Shown here: in pieces, positions 17,168 to 26,530 of the stretch
Layout of the letters: every line of letters begins with the position of its first letter
Position numbering within the stretch: position 1 is the first letter of the stretch
From: Gammaproteobacteria bacterium
GTDB lineage: Bacteria; Pseudomonadota; Gammaproteobacteria; JABHGC01
Length of the DNA: 64,000 nt
Direction of reading: 5' to 3'
NCBI GenBank assembly: GCA_027077805.1
Contig: JALWTS010000029.1
Location: forward strand, 1-64,000
The notes under the pieces: model-generated
What the model was told of the DNA's origin: nothing
Databases searched by the model: none
What the model saw: the letters and a program-made list of their open reading frames with translations, nothing else
Position numbers and translations under genes: made by a program

Positions 17168-17920
17168 ATGAGAATTGATGTTTTAAGCCTGTTTCCTGAA
17201 ATTATTCACCCGTATTTGCAACAAGGTGTGGTTGGGCAAGCGGTACAACATAACATATTAGACGTTATTGCTTGGAATTTGCGAGATTTCACGGATTCTA
17301 AAACAGGGCGAGTTGATGATAGACCGTATGGTGGTGGTGCGGGGATGGTGTTACAAGTAGCGCCACTACAACGTGGGATTCAGCAAATCAAAAAAGTTAG
17401 TTTGAATCCTGTGGTCATTTATTTGAGTCCTCAAGGAAAAACCTTAGACCAAGCTGCCGTTTGTCAATTATCGCGACATTCCAATTTGTTATTGATTGCC
17501 GGGCGTTATGAAGGTATTGATGAACGTTTGATTGAATTAGAGGTCGATCAAGAATGGTCCATTGGCGATTATGTATTAAGTGGGGGGGAACTGCCTGCAT
17601 TGGTGATGATTGATGCGATTGCCCGATTATTACCTGGCGTTTTAGGGGATTCAGAGTCTGCAAAACAGGATTCCTATATGAATGGATTATTGGACTATCC
17701 TCATTATACTCGACCTCGTACGATTGCTGGTTTATCAGTGCCAGAGGTATTATTAAACGGTCATCATCAGCAAATTATGCAATGGCGATGGCAACAGGCT
17801 TTAGGTCGTACATGGTTGAGACGACCTGATTTATTCGTGCAAAGAGTGTTAGAACCGATGGAGCAACAGTTATTAGAGGAATTTAAACGCCAATACAAAC
17901 ACAAAACAAACTCAATTTAA
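17168..17920 (+). CDS. trmD: tRNA (guanine37-N1)-methyltransferase TrmD
   Basis: This 250-residue SPOUT enzyme has MRIDVLSLFPEI, the GGGAGMV loop, the knot region with VIYLSPQGKTL and IAGRYEGIDERLIE, and SIGDYVLSGGELPALVMIDAIARLLPG in pieces. It methylates G37 of tRNAs with G36G37 using S-adenosylmethionine and prevents frameshifting. I use the ATG at 17168; a TTG at 17159 would add three residues before the universal MRIDV start. It follows rimM by 19 nt. Confidence 0.96.
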   Translation: MRIDVLSLFPEIIHPYLQQGVVGQAVQHNILDVIAWNLRDFTDSKTGRVDDRPYGGGAGMVLQVAPLQRGIQQIKKVSLNPVVIYLSPQGKTLDQAAVCQLSRHSNLLLIAGRYEGIDERLIELEVDQEWSIGDYVLSGGELPALVMIDAIARLLPGVLGDSESAKQDSYMNGLLDYPHYTRPRTIAGLSVPEVLLNGHHQQIMQWRWQQALGRTWLRRPDLFVQRVLEPMEQQLLEEFKRQYKHKTNSI

Positions 17921-17973
17921 ATTCCTAAAAATATTAAACCATTTTTTATAATATAAAACTATAGGAGAAAGTT

Positions 17974-18318
17974 ATGAATCAAATTATTCAAGCACTGGAA
18001 GCCGAACAAATGACTCGGGATATTCCTGAGTTTTCCCCGGGGGATACTGTTGTGGTTCAAGTCAAAGTAAAAGAGGGTAATCGCCAACGATTACAAGCAT
18101 TTGAAGGTTTTGTGATTGCAAAACGTAATCGAGGTTTGCATTCTTCCTTTACGGTACGCAAAATTTCGCATGGCGAAGGGGTAGAGCGGGTTTTTCAAAC
18201 TTATAGTCCTTTAATTGAATCTATCAAGGTGAAACGTCGTGGTGATGTGCGTCGTGCTAAACTGTATTACTTACGCAATTTGCGTGGTAAAGCGGCGAGA
18301 ATTAAGGAAAAATTATAA
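17974..18318 (+). CDS. rplS: 50S ribosomal protein L19
   Basis: This 114-residue protein shows the L19 pattern: [43 protein letters not shown] and [16 protein letters not shown], with the basic end KAARIKEKL. It closes the rpsP operon, has a clear AGGAGA ribosome site, and is followed by a hairpin terminator. Confidence 0.98.
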   Translation: MNQIIQALEAEQMTRDIPEFSPGDTVVVQVKVKEGNRQRLQAFEGFVIAKRNRGLHSSFTVRKISHGEGVERVFQTYSPLIESIKVKRRGDVRRAKLYYLRNLRGKAARIKEKL

Positions 18319-18328
18319 GTTAACTATT

Positions 18329-18356
18329 AAAAACCTTTGGTAAAGCAAAGGTTTTT
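18329..18356 (+). terminator. Rho-independent terminator of the rpsP operon
   Basis: An 11-bp stem (aaaaacctttg / caaaggttttt) with a 6-nt loop starts 10 nt after the rplS stop; the descending arm ends in five T residues. Confidence 0.8.
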
Positions 18357-18384
18357 GGTTGGATATAAAGTGAGTAACTCAATC

Positions 18385-18867
18385 ATGCCTTCCTTTGATA
18401 TTGTATCTGAAGTGGATTGACAAGAAGTTAAGAATGCCCAAGATCAGGCGAATCGGGAAATTAAACAGCGGTTTGATTTTCGTGGTTCAAATGCTTATTT
18501 AGAACAAAATGAGAATAATATTGTCTTACATGCTGAAAATGAGTTTCAATTGCAACAAATGATGGATATTTTTGAAAAAAAATTGATTAAACGTTCCATT
18601 GATATTGCTTGTTTGGATGCGAAATCGCCTGAAATTAGCGGTTCGTCAGCACGTCAAACTGTGGTAATAAAACAGGGTATTGAGACTGATACGGCGAAGA
18701 AAATGGTAAAGGCAATCAAGTCAGGTAAATTAAAAGTACAGGCAAGTATTCAAGAACAACAAGTTCGGGTCAATGGTAAAAAACGTGATGATTTGCAACA
18801 GGTCATCGCTTTAATCAAAAATACCAATGTTGGGTTGCCATTACAATTTATTAACTTTAGGGACTAA
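18385..18867 (+). pseudogene. yajQ: yajQ (nucleotide-binding YajQ/DUF520 family) with in-frame TGA at codon 12
   Basis: The reading frame begins MPSFDIVSEVD, matching the universal YajQ N-terminus. It hits TGA (18418-18420) where other YajQ proteins have a Leu (DLQEV), then continues as QEVKNAQDQANREIKQRFDFRGS to the normal end LPLQFINFRD. Apart from this stop the ~160-residue protein is complete, with no other break. YajQ proteins bind c-di-GMP or tRNA/rRNA in different species. TTA to TGA by one base change explains it. It may be a recent pseudogene, a strain-specific lesion or a sequencing error. TGA is an ordinary stop for other genes here. The next in-frame ATG (18550) would leave a 105-residue fragment. 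Confidence 0.85.
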
Positions 18868-18879
18868 CAAAGGATCATT

Positions 18880-19635
18880 ATGAGGATGAATAAAGCGATA
18901 GTATGTTGGATTTTGTTATGGTTGAGTGTTGGATTATATGCGGCAAGTGCGGAAAATACCGATGCTCAAACAAAATCTAAATCTGATGACGCTTCACAGA
19001 TTAAAGCAAGATTGACGGCAGCAGGATTGGTTCCTGACAAAATTTCAGTCACCGTTATTCCGGGTGTTTATGAAGTCGTCTATGGTGCTTCGATTATTTA
19101 TATGAGTCAGGATGGACGATATTTAATCAAAGGCGAGATGATTGATATGCTTAGTGGAACCAATCTAACAAAAACCGCTTTAAACTCAAGTCGTCAATCG
19201 GTAATAAAGAATCTTCCAGAAGATAGTATGGTTATTTATCCCGCAAAAAATGAAAAGCATGTACTGACTGTATTTACTGATATTAACTGTGGTTATTGTC
19301 GTAAACTGCATTCAGGCATGGATAGAATGAATCAGCTAGGAATTACCGTACGTTATTTATTTTATCCACGCACAGGATTAAATACGCCTTCCTATGAGAA
19401 AGCTGTGTCAGTTTGGTGTTCGGATGACAGAAATAAGGCATTGACTTTAGCGAAACAGGGACGACCTATCCCACATAAAACCTGTGATAATCCAGTGAGT
19501 AAGCATTTTCAGTTAGGGAATGAAATGGGCATTAGAGGAACGCCTGCCTTGATTTTTGCCGATGGGACTTTGTTACCTGGTTATTTACCGCCGGAAGAAC
19601 TGTTAAAAGCACTGGATAGAAGTCATGAGTGGTGA
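18880..19635 (+). CDS. dsbC: Thiol:disulfide isomerase DsbC
   Basis: This 251-residue protein has a signal peptide (residues ~1-24, ending AASA), an N-terminal dimerisation domain (VIPGVYEVVYGASIIYMSQDGRYLIKG), and a thioredoxin domain with active site CGYC (Cys137, Cys140) and cis-Pro in RGTPALIF. An extra Cys pair (VWCSDD and KTCDN) matches the structural disulfide of E. coli DsbC. It reshuffles wrong disulfides in the periplasm. It starts 12 nt after yajQ, so it may rely on the same transcript. Confidence 0.93.
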   Translation: MRMNKAIVCWILLWLSVGLYAASAENTDAQTKSKSDDASQIKARLTAAGLVPDKISVTVIPGVYEVVYGASIIYMSQDGRYLIKGEMIDMLSGTNLTKTALNSSRQSVIKNLPEDSMVIYPAKNEKHVLTVFTDINCGYCRKLHSGMDRMNQLGITVRYLFYPRTGLNTPSYEKAVSVWCSDDRNKALTLAKQGRPIPHKTCDNPVSKHFQLGNEMGIRGTPALIFADGTLLPGYLPPEELLKALDRSHEW

Positions 19636-19735
19636 TGAAAAGTTTCGTTGCTTCCGAAATGGAAATGGCAGGCTATGTGTTGTCGCTTACTCAGGGGAGT
19701 TTGAGAGCAAGTAGCGGTTGATTACAGTTGCTGTA

Positions 19736-20731
19736 TTAATCCGTTGCATTAAAGAGAAATACTGTTTGCGAAACGGAGGCACGGAAGTCATCTTGAATGG
19801 CTGCCATATCAATTTCACCTGTTGATGTGAGCGGGAATTCTTCTAGCAGGATATAGTGATTGGGAATCATTGATTCAGGTAGGTATTGGGACAAATAATG
19901 ACGCAGTTGGGAAACCGTATGCATATTGATAAAATAATTCTTTTGCTTGGTGATTTCAGTGACACATTGGGCTAATTTTGCTGTTTGGCTAGAGTTTGCC
20001 ATAAACGCCACACCGATTTCACTCTTTCGACACCAAGCAATGGTTCCTCTGAGTGGTAATATATCTTGACTATTAGGAACCGTAAACTCAATATTAACAA
20101 TATCACCTGCTTGCCAATTGGATGGACAGTTTTGTAGGTGAATACCCCCACAGGAAAAGTCTTGGATTGTGACGGTGTGCTTATCTGTTTCATTCTCGTG
20201 AGTGAGACGACAAGTATTGTTGTAGGGAACTCGAAAATCTTTTCGATGCTTATCTAACGCAAGAAATCGACCGACTTGTGCGGTTGAAAACCATTCATTT
20301 TGGCTAATACTGTGAATGCTACGTTTTAAGATATTTTCATATTCGCCTTCTTGAAATTGCAGACCAATTTTATCTTGCGATATCCATGATACTTTTGCTG
20401 ATAGTGTGACGCCTTCTAACAGTGGTAACGACATTTTTAATGCCACTTTTTCATGCATGGTAAATTTTTCGGGATGATTAATAGAGATACAGGCGCCTTG
20501 TTTTGAGATGTCATAAGTTGTCGTGGTTTCTTTATAGTCATGACAACGAATAAAACAATCAATATTGATCAATAAGCGATCAATTTCTAACAGTGAAGTA
20601 AAATAAGCCATAAGTAATGGCTTATCGGTAAGATTGGGTTTTTCAATCACTACGGAGTCTTTGATGCTAGGGTGTGAATTAAGTGCCGAAGTGATTTGTT
20701 CCGTATCGATGTTGGAATTTTGATGAGACAT
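19736..20731 (-). CDS. Two PilZ domains inserted in a split AMP-binding C-terminal subdomain
   Basis: Residues ~10-48 (ITSALNSHPSIKDSVVI) and ~274-312 (LRHYLSQYLPESMIPNHYILLEEFPLTSTGEID in pieces) together match the C-terminal subdomain of NRPS-type adenylation enzymes. The catalytic Lys of the PxGKxD motif is Glu306. Between them are two PilZ-like domains: ~55-130 with DISKQG (74-79) but no RxxxR, and ~155-255 with RKDFR (163-167) and DFSCGG (191-196), which fits c-di-GMP binding. The 331-residue protein follows fdxA by 2 nt, at the end of the min operon. No catalytic adenylation domain is present. It is probably a c-di-GMP-responsive binding protein; the partner is unknown. Confidence 0.8.
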   Translation of the reverse strand: MSHQNSNIDTEQITSALNSHPSIKDSVVIEKPNLTDKPLLMAYFTSLLEIDRLLINIDCFIRCHDYKETTTTYDISKQGACISINHPEKFTMHEKVALKMSLPLLEGVTLSAKVSWISQDKIGLQFQEGEYENILKRSIHSISQNEWFSTAQVGRFLALDKHRKDFRVPYNNTCRLTHENETDKHTVTIQDFSCGGIHLQNCPSNWQAGDIVNIEFTVPNSQDILPLRGTIAWCRKSEIGVAFMANSSQTAKLAQCVTEITKQKNYFINMHTVSQLRHYLSQYLPESMIPNHYILLEEFPLTSTGEIDMAAIQDDFRASVSQTVFLFNATD

Positions 20732-20733
20732 AG

Positions 20734-21057
20734 TTAACGTTCTAAATATTTTAGTTTTTCTTTAACGCCATTCCACTGATCTGCCTCATCGGGAGGTGCC
20801 TGCATTTCAGTAATCACTGGCCATTTTTGTGCGAGTTCGGCATTAATTTCCAGAAATTGCTGTTGATCGTCAGGTAGGTCATTATCTGAAAAAATTGCTT
20901 CCGCAGGGCATTCTGGTTCACATAGGGTACAATCAATACATTCTTCTGGATCAATGACCAGAAAATTTGGTCCTTCATGAAAACAATCCACTGGACAAAC
21001 TTCTACGCAATCGGTGTATTTACATTTTATGCAATTTTCTACTACAACAAATGTCAT
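20734..21057 (-). CDS. fdxA: 7Fe ferredoxin FdxA
   Basis: This 107-residue protein has the seven-iron ferredoxin layout: [18 protein letters not shown] for the [3Fe-4S] side and [16 protein letters not shown] for the [4Fe-4S] cluster, followed by the long FdxA tail ([21 protein letters not shown]). It carries electrons in the cytosol. It lies 33 nt after minE and 2 nt before the PilZ gene, so it is likely cotranscribed with the min genes. Confidence 0.95.
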   Translation of the reverse strand: MTFVVVENCIKCKYTDCVEVCPVDCFHEGPNFLVIDPEECIDCTLCEPECPAEAIFSDNDLPDDQQQFLEINAELAQKWPVITEMQAPPDEADQWNGVKEKLKYLER

Positions 21058-21090
21058 TTCGTTCCCTTTTTAAGTTTTTGCCTCTCAAAA

Positions 21091-21381
21091 TTAAGTCGTT
21101 GAAGTTTTTAGTGTCATACTCCTGTCCGCAGGCAATGGAATATTTACCTCTAAGATATGTTTATCGTTTTTGGTATCCATTTGTACTTCAACTTGCTCTT
21201 GTTCTTCACTGATATTAATATATTTTCTTACCGCTTCTAAGATGTCTTTTTGTAAGGCAGGTAGATAATCAGGCATTTTACTTCTGTCTGATCTTCTACG
21301 CTCTTCTATAATAATGGTTAAACGATTTTTTGCAATTTCTGCTGGTTTCGGTTCTTTTTTACGCCAAAATAAGAGTTCCAT
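21091..21381 (-). CDS. minE: Cell division topological factor MinE
   Basis: This 96-residue protein has the amphipathic N-terminus (MELLFWRKKEPKPAEIAKNRL), the MinD-binding helix RLTIIIEERRRSDR, and the dimerisation domain with YLPALQKDILEAVRKYI. It drives pole-to-pole oscillation of MinCD. It starts 2 nt after minD. Confidence 0.96.
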   Translation of the reverse strand: MELLFWRKKEPKPAEIAKNRLTIIIEERRRSDRSKMPDYLPALQKDILEAVRKYINISEEQEQVEVQMDTKNDKHILEVNIPLPADRSMTLKTSTT

Positions 21382-21383
21382 AA

Positions 21384-22202
21384 CTAATTCCCCGCAAATA
21401 AACGACTGAACAAACTTTTGGGTGGTGGATCAATAAAACGATGAGGACATTCCCCCCCCAATAAACGTGTGATCGTATCACGATAGGCTTGTGCCGGGGG
21501 ACTGGTTTCATCGTGTAAAATAATCGGTGTTCCAAGGCTAGACGATTTTAAAATATCTCTTGATTCGGGAATCACACCAATCGTTGGTATTGCTAAAATG
21601 TCATCAATATCACTCATAGATAACATTTCACCTTCTTCCACTCTCGAAGGATTATAGCGTGTAATTAATAAGTTTTGACGAATTGGCTCTAAATTTTCTT
21701 CCGCACGTTTCGATTTTGAATCTAAAATACCTAACATTCTATCCGAATCTCTTACCGATGAGATTTCAGGGTTAGTGACGACAATGGCTTCATCGGCAAA
21801 ATACATGGCTAAATAAGCACCACTTTCGATACCTGCGGGTGAATCACAAATAATATATTCAAAATCTTGTTGTTTGAGCTGGGAAAGAATCGATTCGACT
21901 CCTTCTTTAACTAAATGATCTTTATCTCGGGTTTGTGATGCGGCTAAGATGTAGAGATTTGACAAGCGTTTGTCTTTGATCAATGCTTGGTGAAGTTTTG
22001 CTTCGCCATGGATAACATTGATAAGATCAAATACCACTCTGCCTTCGCAACCCATAATCACATCTAAGTTACGCAAACCAACGTCAAAATCAATGACAGC
22101 CGTTTTATGGCCTTCTAGTGCTAATCCTGCGGCGATATTGGCACTAGTCGTCGTTTTTCCTACGCCACCTTTCCCTGATGTTACGACAATAATTTTAGTC
22201 AC
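21384..22202 (-). CDS. minD: Septum site-determining ATPase MinD
   Basis: This 272-residue protein starts with GTG at 22202, seven bases after a strong GGAGGAGG ribosome site. That gives VTKIIVVTSGKGGVGKTT, matching the family. It has the deviant Walker A GKGGVGKT, FDVGLRNLDVIMG, YIICDSPAGIE and a C-terminal amphipathic membrane helix (PKSLFSRLFAG). MinD recruits MinC to the membrane and is released by MinE. A longer frame to 22241 exists but lacks support. Confidence 0.96.
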   Translation of the reverse strand: MTKIIVVTSGKGGVGKTTTSANIAAGLALEGHKTAVIDFDVGLRNLDVIMGCEGRVVFDLINVIHGEAKLHQALIKDKRLSNLYILAASQTRDKDHLVKEGVESILSQLKQQDFEYIICDSPAGIESGAYLAMYFADEAIVVTNPEISSVRDSDRMLGILDSKSKRAEENLEPIRQNLLITRYNPSRVEEGEMLSMSDIDDILAIPTIGVIPESRDILKSSSLGTPIILHDETSPPAQAYRDTITRLLGGECPHRFIDPPPKSLFSRLFAGN

Positions 22203-22271
22203 GGTTTCCTCCTCCAAAAAAACTCTCACCATTAATTTCAAATTGATAGCTTATGATTTTGTTGTGTACCC

Positions 22272-23000
22272 TTAAGCATTGGTTTCTTGTAATGGTTCAA
22301 TAATCAGTTTATCCTTCCTTAAATAAATTTGTATTGGCTTGTTTTTATACGCTTTTATTTCCTGCATAATTTCATCTTTCGGTTTGTAAATGCCTGCGAT
22401 TGAAATAAGCTGTGCTTCGAGTGATTGACAAAAAATTCTTGCATGGGTGTTCCCATTGGCACCTGCTGCGGCACGGCCTTTTAACGTGCCATAAATATGG
22501 ATATCATGATCGGCAATCACTTCCGCCCCTTCATTGACGGATTTCAATGCAATAATATCGCCGTTTTTAGCATAAATTTGTTGCCCTGAGCGAATCGCAT
22601 GAGGCGTAATTTTTGTGGTTGGTTCTGAGGATGGTGTTTTGTTTGATTCTTTATTAGCAGGTAGAGTTTGCTTATCGGGAGGAGGCGAAAGTTTTTCTTT
22701 GTTAAAGATGGCAATCTTGAGTAATTGAGTAATTTCTTTTTGTTCTTTCGTTGGATCCGGTAAGACAATCCCGACAGGATAAATCTGGTAGGTTTGTAGT
22801 AGATTGACCAATGAGACTAACCAATTCTTGAGTTCCAAAACCGAGTTTTGTGGAGAAATGACAACCGGTGCGGACTGGAAAAATTGTTTCGATTGTGTTA
22901 GCATTTTTTCCAAGTCTAATTCAATTTGTTGTAAATCTTGGTCAAAAATTTGCAAGATCATTAAGGTAAAGGTTGAACCTTTAAATTTAATGGCATCCAC
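22272..23000 (-). CDS. minC: Septum site-determining protein MinC
   Basis: This 242-residue protein starts with GTG at 23000, about 10 nt after AGAGGAG. The N-terminal FtsZ-binding domain (IKFKGSTFTLMIL) joins by a Lys/Pro/Ser/Thr linker (residues ~108-135) to the C-terminal beta-helix (IRSGQQIYAKNGDIIAL, HIYGTLKGRAAAGANGNTHARIFC in pieces), which binds MinD. MinC stops Z-ring assembly away from midcell. It opens the minC-minD-minE-fdxA-PilZ unit and is divergent from clpB. Confidence 0.94.
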   Translation of the reverse strand: MDAIKFKGSTFTLMILQIFDQDLQQIELDLEKMLTQSKQFFQSAPVVISPQNSVLELKNWLVSLVNLLQTYQIYPVGIVLPDPTKEQKEITQLLKIAIFNKEKLSPPPDKQTLPANKESNKTPSSEPTTKITPHAIRSGQQIYAKNGDIIALKSVNEGAEVIADHDIHIYGTLKGRAAAGANGNTHARIFCQSLEAQLISIAGIYKPKDEIMQEIKAYKNKPIQIYLRKDKLIIEPLQETNA

Positions 23001-23209
23001 CCGTTTTTTTGTCTCCTCTGGCGAAAAGAGTTAAGCAGTATCATTCGATTAAATGGTATAGTAATCAAAAGTCTTAAAAGTTTCAAGCAAATCTCTAAAT
23101 ATTTTGTGGCTTTGATATTAATCAGTTTTTTTAGCGGAGGAATTTAAAATTATAATTTTGTCCTTATATAAATCAGTAAGATAAAAGTATTAAATATGAG
23201 GAGAAACTA

Positions 23210-25780
23210 ATGAGAATGGATAAGTTAACGAGCCAGCTACAAAATGCCTTAGCGGATGCTCAAAGTCTCGCTATCGGTAAGGACCATCAATTTATTGAGC
23301 TAGTGCATTTAATGTTAGCCTTTTTGGATCAATCACAAAGCACTGTGCAACATTTATTTACTCAAATTGGTGTGAATAGTCGCCAGTTACGAGTCGATTT
23401 GACACAGCTCTTAGAACACTTGCCTAGTGTTCAGGGTGGTGCGGGGGATATACATTTATCAAATGAGTTAACTCGAGTATTAAACATTGCCGATAAATTA
23501 AGCCAACAACGTCAAGATAAATTTATTTCAAGTGAATTAGTCGTGTTAGCGATGCTAGAAAGTCAAACGAGTGTCGGTAAATTACTGCAAAAATCTGGGG
23601 TGAATGTTCAAGCAATGGATACTGCCATTGAGGCAATGAGGGGAGGAAAAACAGTGAATGATAGGAATGCGGAGGATCAACGCCAAGCCTTAGAAAAATA
23701 TACCATTGATTTAACAGAACGCGCTGAGCAGGGTAAGCTTGATCCTGTTATTGGTCGAGATGATGAAATTCGTCGTACTATTCAAGTATTACAACGTCGT
23801 ACTAAAAATAATCCGGTATTAATTGGGGCACCTGGTGTCGGTAAGACCGCAATTATTGAAGGTTTAGCTCAGCGTGTGATTAATCAAGAAGTTCCAGAAG
23901 GCTTAAAAAATAAACGCATTTTAGCTTTAGATATGGGGGCATTAATTGCGGGGGCAAAATTTCGGGGTGAATTTGAAGAGCGTTTGAAAGCGGTATTGAA
24001 TGATTTATCTAAACAACCCGGACAGATTATTTTATTTATTGATGAACTTCATACGATGGTAGGGGCAGGGAAAGCCGAAGGGGCAATGGATGCGGGTAAT
24101 ATGTTAAAACCTGCTTTAGCCAGAGGTGAATTGCATTGCGTAGGGGCGACAACCTTAGATGAGTATCGTCAATATGTGGAGAAAGATGCGGCATTAGAAC
24201 GTCGTTTCCAAAAAGTGATGGTCAATGAGCCGAGTGTCGAAGATACTATTGCTATTTTACGAGGTCTAAAAGAACGCTATGAAGTGCATCATGGGGTTGA
24301 TGTCACGGATCCTGCGATTGTGGCAGCCGCAACTTTGTCTTATCGCTATATTTCTGATAGACAATTACCGGATAAAGCCATTGATTTAATTGATGAAGCG
24401 GCCAGTCATATTCGGATGGAAATGGATTCTAAACCTGAATCCATGGAGAAACTAGAACGTCGCTTAATCCAATTTAAAATTGAACGTGAAGCCTTGAAAA
24501 AAGAAGCCGATCAAGCCTCTTTAAAACGCTTACAAGACTTAGAAACGGCGATTGTCGATTTAGAGCGACAATATTCGGATTTGGAAGAAATTTGGAAAGC
24601 TGAAAAGGCGAGTTTACAAGGTTCACATCACATTAAAGAAGAATTAGAACGGGCAAAAATTGATTTGGAAACGGCGAGACGAGCAGGTGATTTGGCGAGA
24701 ATGTCCGAATTACAATATGGTCGTATTCCCGAATTAGTGCAACAATTAGCTTCGGTTACTGAAACTCAAGGACAAGAAAAAAAATTATTGCGTAATAAAG
24801 TCACTGATGAGGAAGTTGCTGAAGTTGTGTCTAAATGGACAGGGATTCCTGTTTCAAAAATGTTGGAAGGGGAAAAAGAAAAATTATTGCAAATGGAATC
24901 GGTATTAAGTAAACAAGTTGTCGGTCAAAATGAAGCCATTCAAGCGGTCAGTGATGCCATTCGACGTTCACGGGCAGGGTTGTCTGATCCGAATCGTCCT
25001 AATGGTTCCTTTTTATTTTTAGGACCAACTGGGGTGGGAAAAACGGAGTTATGTAAAACCTTAGCCGAATTTTTGTTTGATACCCAAGAGGCAATGGTGA
25101 GAATTGATATGTCAGAGTTTATGGAAAAACATTCGGTGGCAAGACTAATTGGGGCACCACCAGGTTATGTGGGGTATGAAGAAGGTGGCTATTTAACGGA
25201 AGCCGTTAGACGTAAACCTTATTCCGTCATTTTATTAGATGAGGTGGAAAAGGCTCATTACGATGTATTTAATGTTTTATTACAAGTATTAGATGAGGGT
25301 CGTTTAACCGATGGTCAAGGTCGTACGGTTGATTTTCGTCATACAGTGATTGTGATGACCTCGAATTTAGGTTCGGATAAAATTCAAGCAATGGCAAATG
25401 AATCTTATGACACGCTAAAAGCGAGTGTGATGGAGATTGTCGCACAATATTTTCGTCCTGAATTTATCAATCGGGTTGATGAGACGGTGGTTTTCCATCC
25501 GTTAGGACCATCTCAAATTCGTGCGATTGCCACCCTTCAAATTCAACAACTACGTCAACGTTTAGCCGACAGAGAAATGGAATTAACTATTACGGAGGTT
25601 GCTTTGGATGAGTTGGGGCAATTAGGTTTTGATCCCGTTTATGGGGCGAGACCATTAAAACGGGTGATACAACAATATTTGGAAAATCCATTCGCACAGA
25701 AAATTTTAGCAGGTGATTTTGTGGCGAAAGATCATATCACTGTTGATTATCAGAAAGGACAGTTTCGTTTTGCGAAATAG
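23210..25780 (+). CDS. clpB: ATP-dependent disaggregase ClpB
   Basis: This 856-residue protein has the N-terminal repeat domain (residues ~6-145), first AAA+ module ([36 protein letters not shown] in pieces), a coiled-coil middle domain (~400-520) that marks ClpB rather than ClpA, and a second AAA+ module ([23 protein letters not shown]). It rescues aggregated proteins with DnaK. The ribosome site GAGGAGA fixes the start; the ATG two codons later could also serve. I could not make out a convincing sigma-32 promoter upstream. Confidence 0.97.
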   Translation: MRMDKLTSQLQNALADAQSLAIGKDHQFIELVHLMLAFLDQSQSTVQHLFTQIGVNSRQLRVDLTQLLEHLPSVQGGAGDIHLSNELTRVLNIADKLSQQRQDKFISSELVVLAMLESQTSVGKLLQKSGVNVQAMDTAIEAMRGGKTVNDRNAEDQRQALEKYTIDLTERAEQGKLDPVIGRDDEIRRTIQVLQRRTKNNPVLIGAPGVGKTAIIEGLAQRVINQEVPEGLKNKRILALDMGALIAGAKFRGEFEERLKAVLNDLSKQPGQIILFIDELHTMVGAGKAEGAMDAGNMLKPALARGELHCVGATTLDEYRQYVEKDAALERRFQKVMVNEPSVEDTIAILRGLKERYEVHHGVDVTDPAIVAAATLSYRYISDRQLPDKAIDLIDEAASHIRMEMDSKPESMEKLERRLIQFKIEREALKKEADQASLKRLQDLETAIVDLERQYSDLEEIWKAEKASLQGSHHIKEELERAKIDLETARRAGDLARMSELQYGRIPELVQQLASVTETQGQEKKLLRNKVTDEEVAEVVSKWTGIPVSKMLEGEKEKLLQMESVLSKQVVGQNEAIQAVSDAIRRSRAGLSDPNRPNGSFLFLGPTGVGKTELCKTLAEFLFDTQEAMVRIDMSEFMEKHSVARLIGAPPGYVGYEEGGYLTEAVRRKPYSVILLDEVEKAHYDVFNVLLQVLDEGRLTDGQGRTVDFRHTVIVMTSNLGSDKIQAMANESYDTLKASVMEIVAQYFRPEFINRVDETVVFHPLGPSQIRAIATLQIQQLRQRLADREMELTITEVALDELGQLGFDPVYGARPLKRVIQQYLENPFAQKILAGDFVAKDHITVDYQKGQFRFAK

Positions 25781-25821
25781 CTAATGTCATGACTGTTGTG
25801 TTTCTATGATTCTTTATGAGC

Positions 25822-25846
25822 TGGGGAAAGCAAGTTCCTTTCCCCA
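25822..25846 (+). terminator. Hairpin after clpB
   Basis: A 9-bp stem (tggggaaag / ctttcccca) with a 7-nt loop lies about 40 nt after the clpB stop. No T-run follows, so termination would be weak or factor-assisted. Confidence 0.4.
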
Positions 25847-25888
25847 TTAGGAGGAGAGATTAGGAGGTTGGCAAAGTAAGCAAAATAA

Positions 25889-26335
25889 GTGATAATAGCA
25901 ATAATCACAGGGTTTTATATTTATTTTGTTATGAATTTAGTCAAACTGACCAAAATTATTTTTTCAATTACCGATATTTTAGCCACAATGTTAATGTTTA
26001 GTTTTGTGTTTTTAGCCGTTGGTTTTCCACAAGTTGCGTCTATTGCAAAAGAATCTCAGTATTCTGAGTCTAGTGTCGTCGTTATTGTTATGGTGGGATT
26101 ATTTTTATTAGGAGCATTCGGTTGTTTTTTAGTGGCACGACGAATCATGGCAGGATTATTTTTATTGTTGCTAACGAGTTTGATTTATGGCTTTTATTGG
26201 TTATGGTTGGCACAGAGTTTTGGTGGCTTTTGGTTTTTAAGTAGCATTTTGGTTTTGAGTATTCCTTGGATAATGAGTGCTATGACCTTAAAACCGCATG
26301 ATTCGAATTCGGATGAGATTAATAATCCTACATAA
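25889..26335 (+). CDS. Small four-helix membrane protein, unknown function
   Basis: This up to 148-residue protein has about four to five hydrophobic segments and little else (KIIFSITDILATMLMFSFVFLAVGF, VVIVMVGLFLLGAFGCFLVARR, and a Trp-rich pair near the C-terminus), ending in a short acidic tail. The frame opens with GTG at 25889; the ATG at 25931 (MNLVKLTKII) is an equal candidate. I do not recognise it. It sits between clpB and pspA. Confidence 0.6.
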   Translation: MIIAIITGFYIYFVMNLVKLTKIIFSITDILATMLMFSFVFLAVGFPQVASIAKESQYSESSVVVIVMVGLFLLGAFGCFLVARRIMAGLFLLLLTSLIYGFYWLWLAQSFGGFWFLSSILVLSIPWIMSAMTLKPHDSNSDEINNPT

Positions 26336-26342
26336 TCCTATC

Positions 26343-26357
26343 TTGAGTGAAACTCAA
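26343..26357. promoter_or_regulatory. Small inverted repeat upstream of the pspA-like gene
   Basis: TTGAGT-GAA-ACTCAA is a perfect 6-bp inverted repeat with a 3-nt centre, directly after the small membrane gene. It could be an operator half of the pspA control region or a short hairpin. Confidence 0.3.
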
Positions 26358-26411
26358 AACTCTTGTATATCAAACATGACCAAAACTTATTTTTAGATTT
26401 TTTCAAAAAAT

Positions 26412-26430
26412 AATTGAACATTGTTCAATT
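26412..26430. promoter_or_regulatory. Perfect 19-bp palindrome, candidate operator of the pspA operon
   Basis: AATTGAACA-T-TGTTCAATT is a perfect 9-bp inverted repeat around one base. It covers the -35 hexamer TTGAAC (26414-26419) of a candidate promoter whose -10 TATCTA is at 26437-26442 (17-bp spacer). A weaker copy (TGAACAgTGTT) lies at 26451-26461. Two like sites over a promoter suggest a dimeric repressor. The regulator is not in the window or not recognised. Confidence 0.55.
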
Positions 26431-26530
26431 AAGTGCTATCTATTAATAAATGAACAGTGTTTCGTTTCTAAATTTCGGATGAACGACACTTAAAACCATC
26501 AATAACTATTTTTATATTAAGGAGCGGAAA

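Noticed and set aside
18418..18420. Selenocysteine or reassigned TGA in yajQ
   Set aside because: The expected residue is Leu, no SECIS-like hairpin is evident, and TGA ends other genes here (for example the RND adaptor).
23040..23200. Heat-shock (sigma-32) promoter before clpB
   Set aside because: No pair close to CTTGAA and CCCCAT at proper spacing was found.
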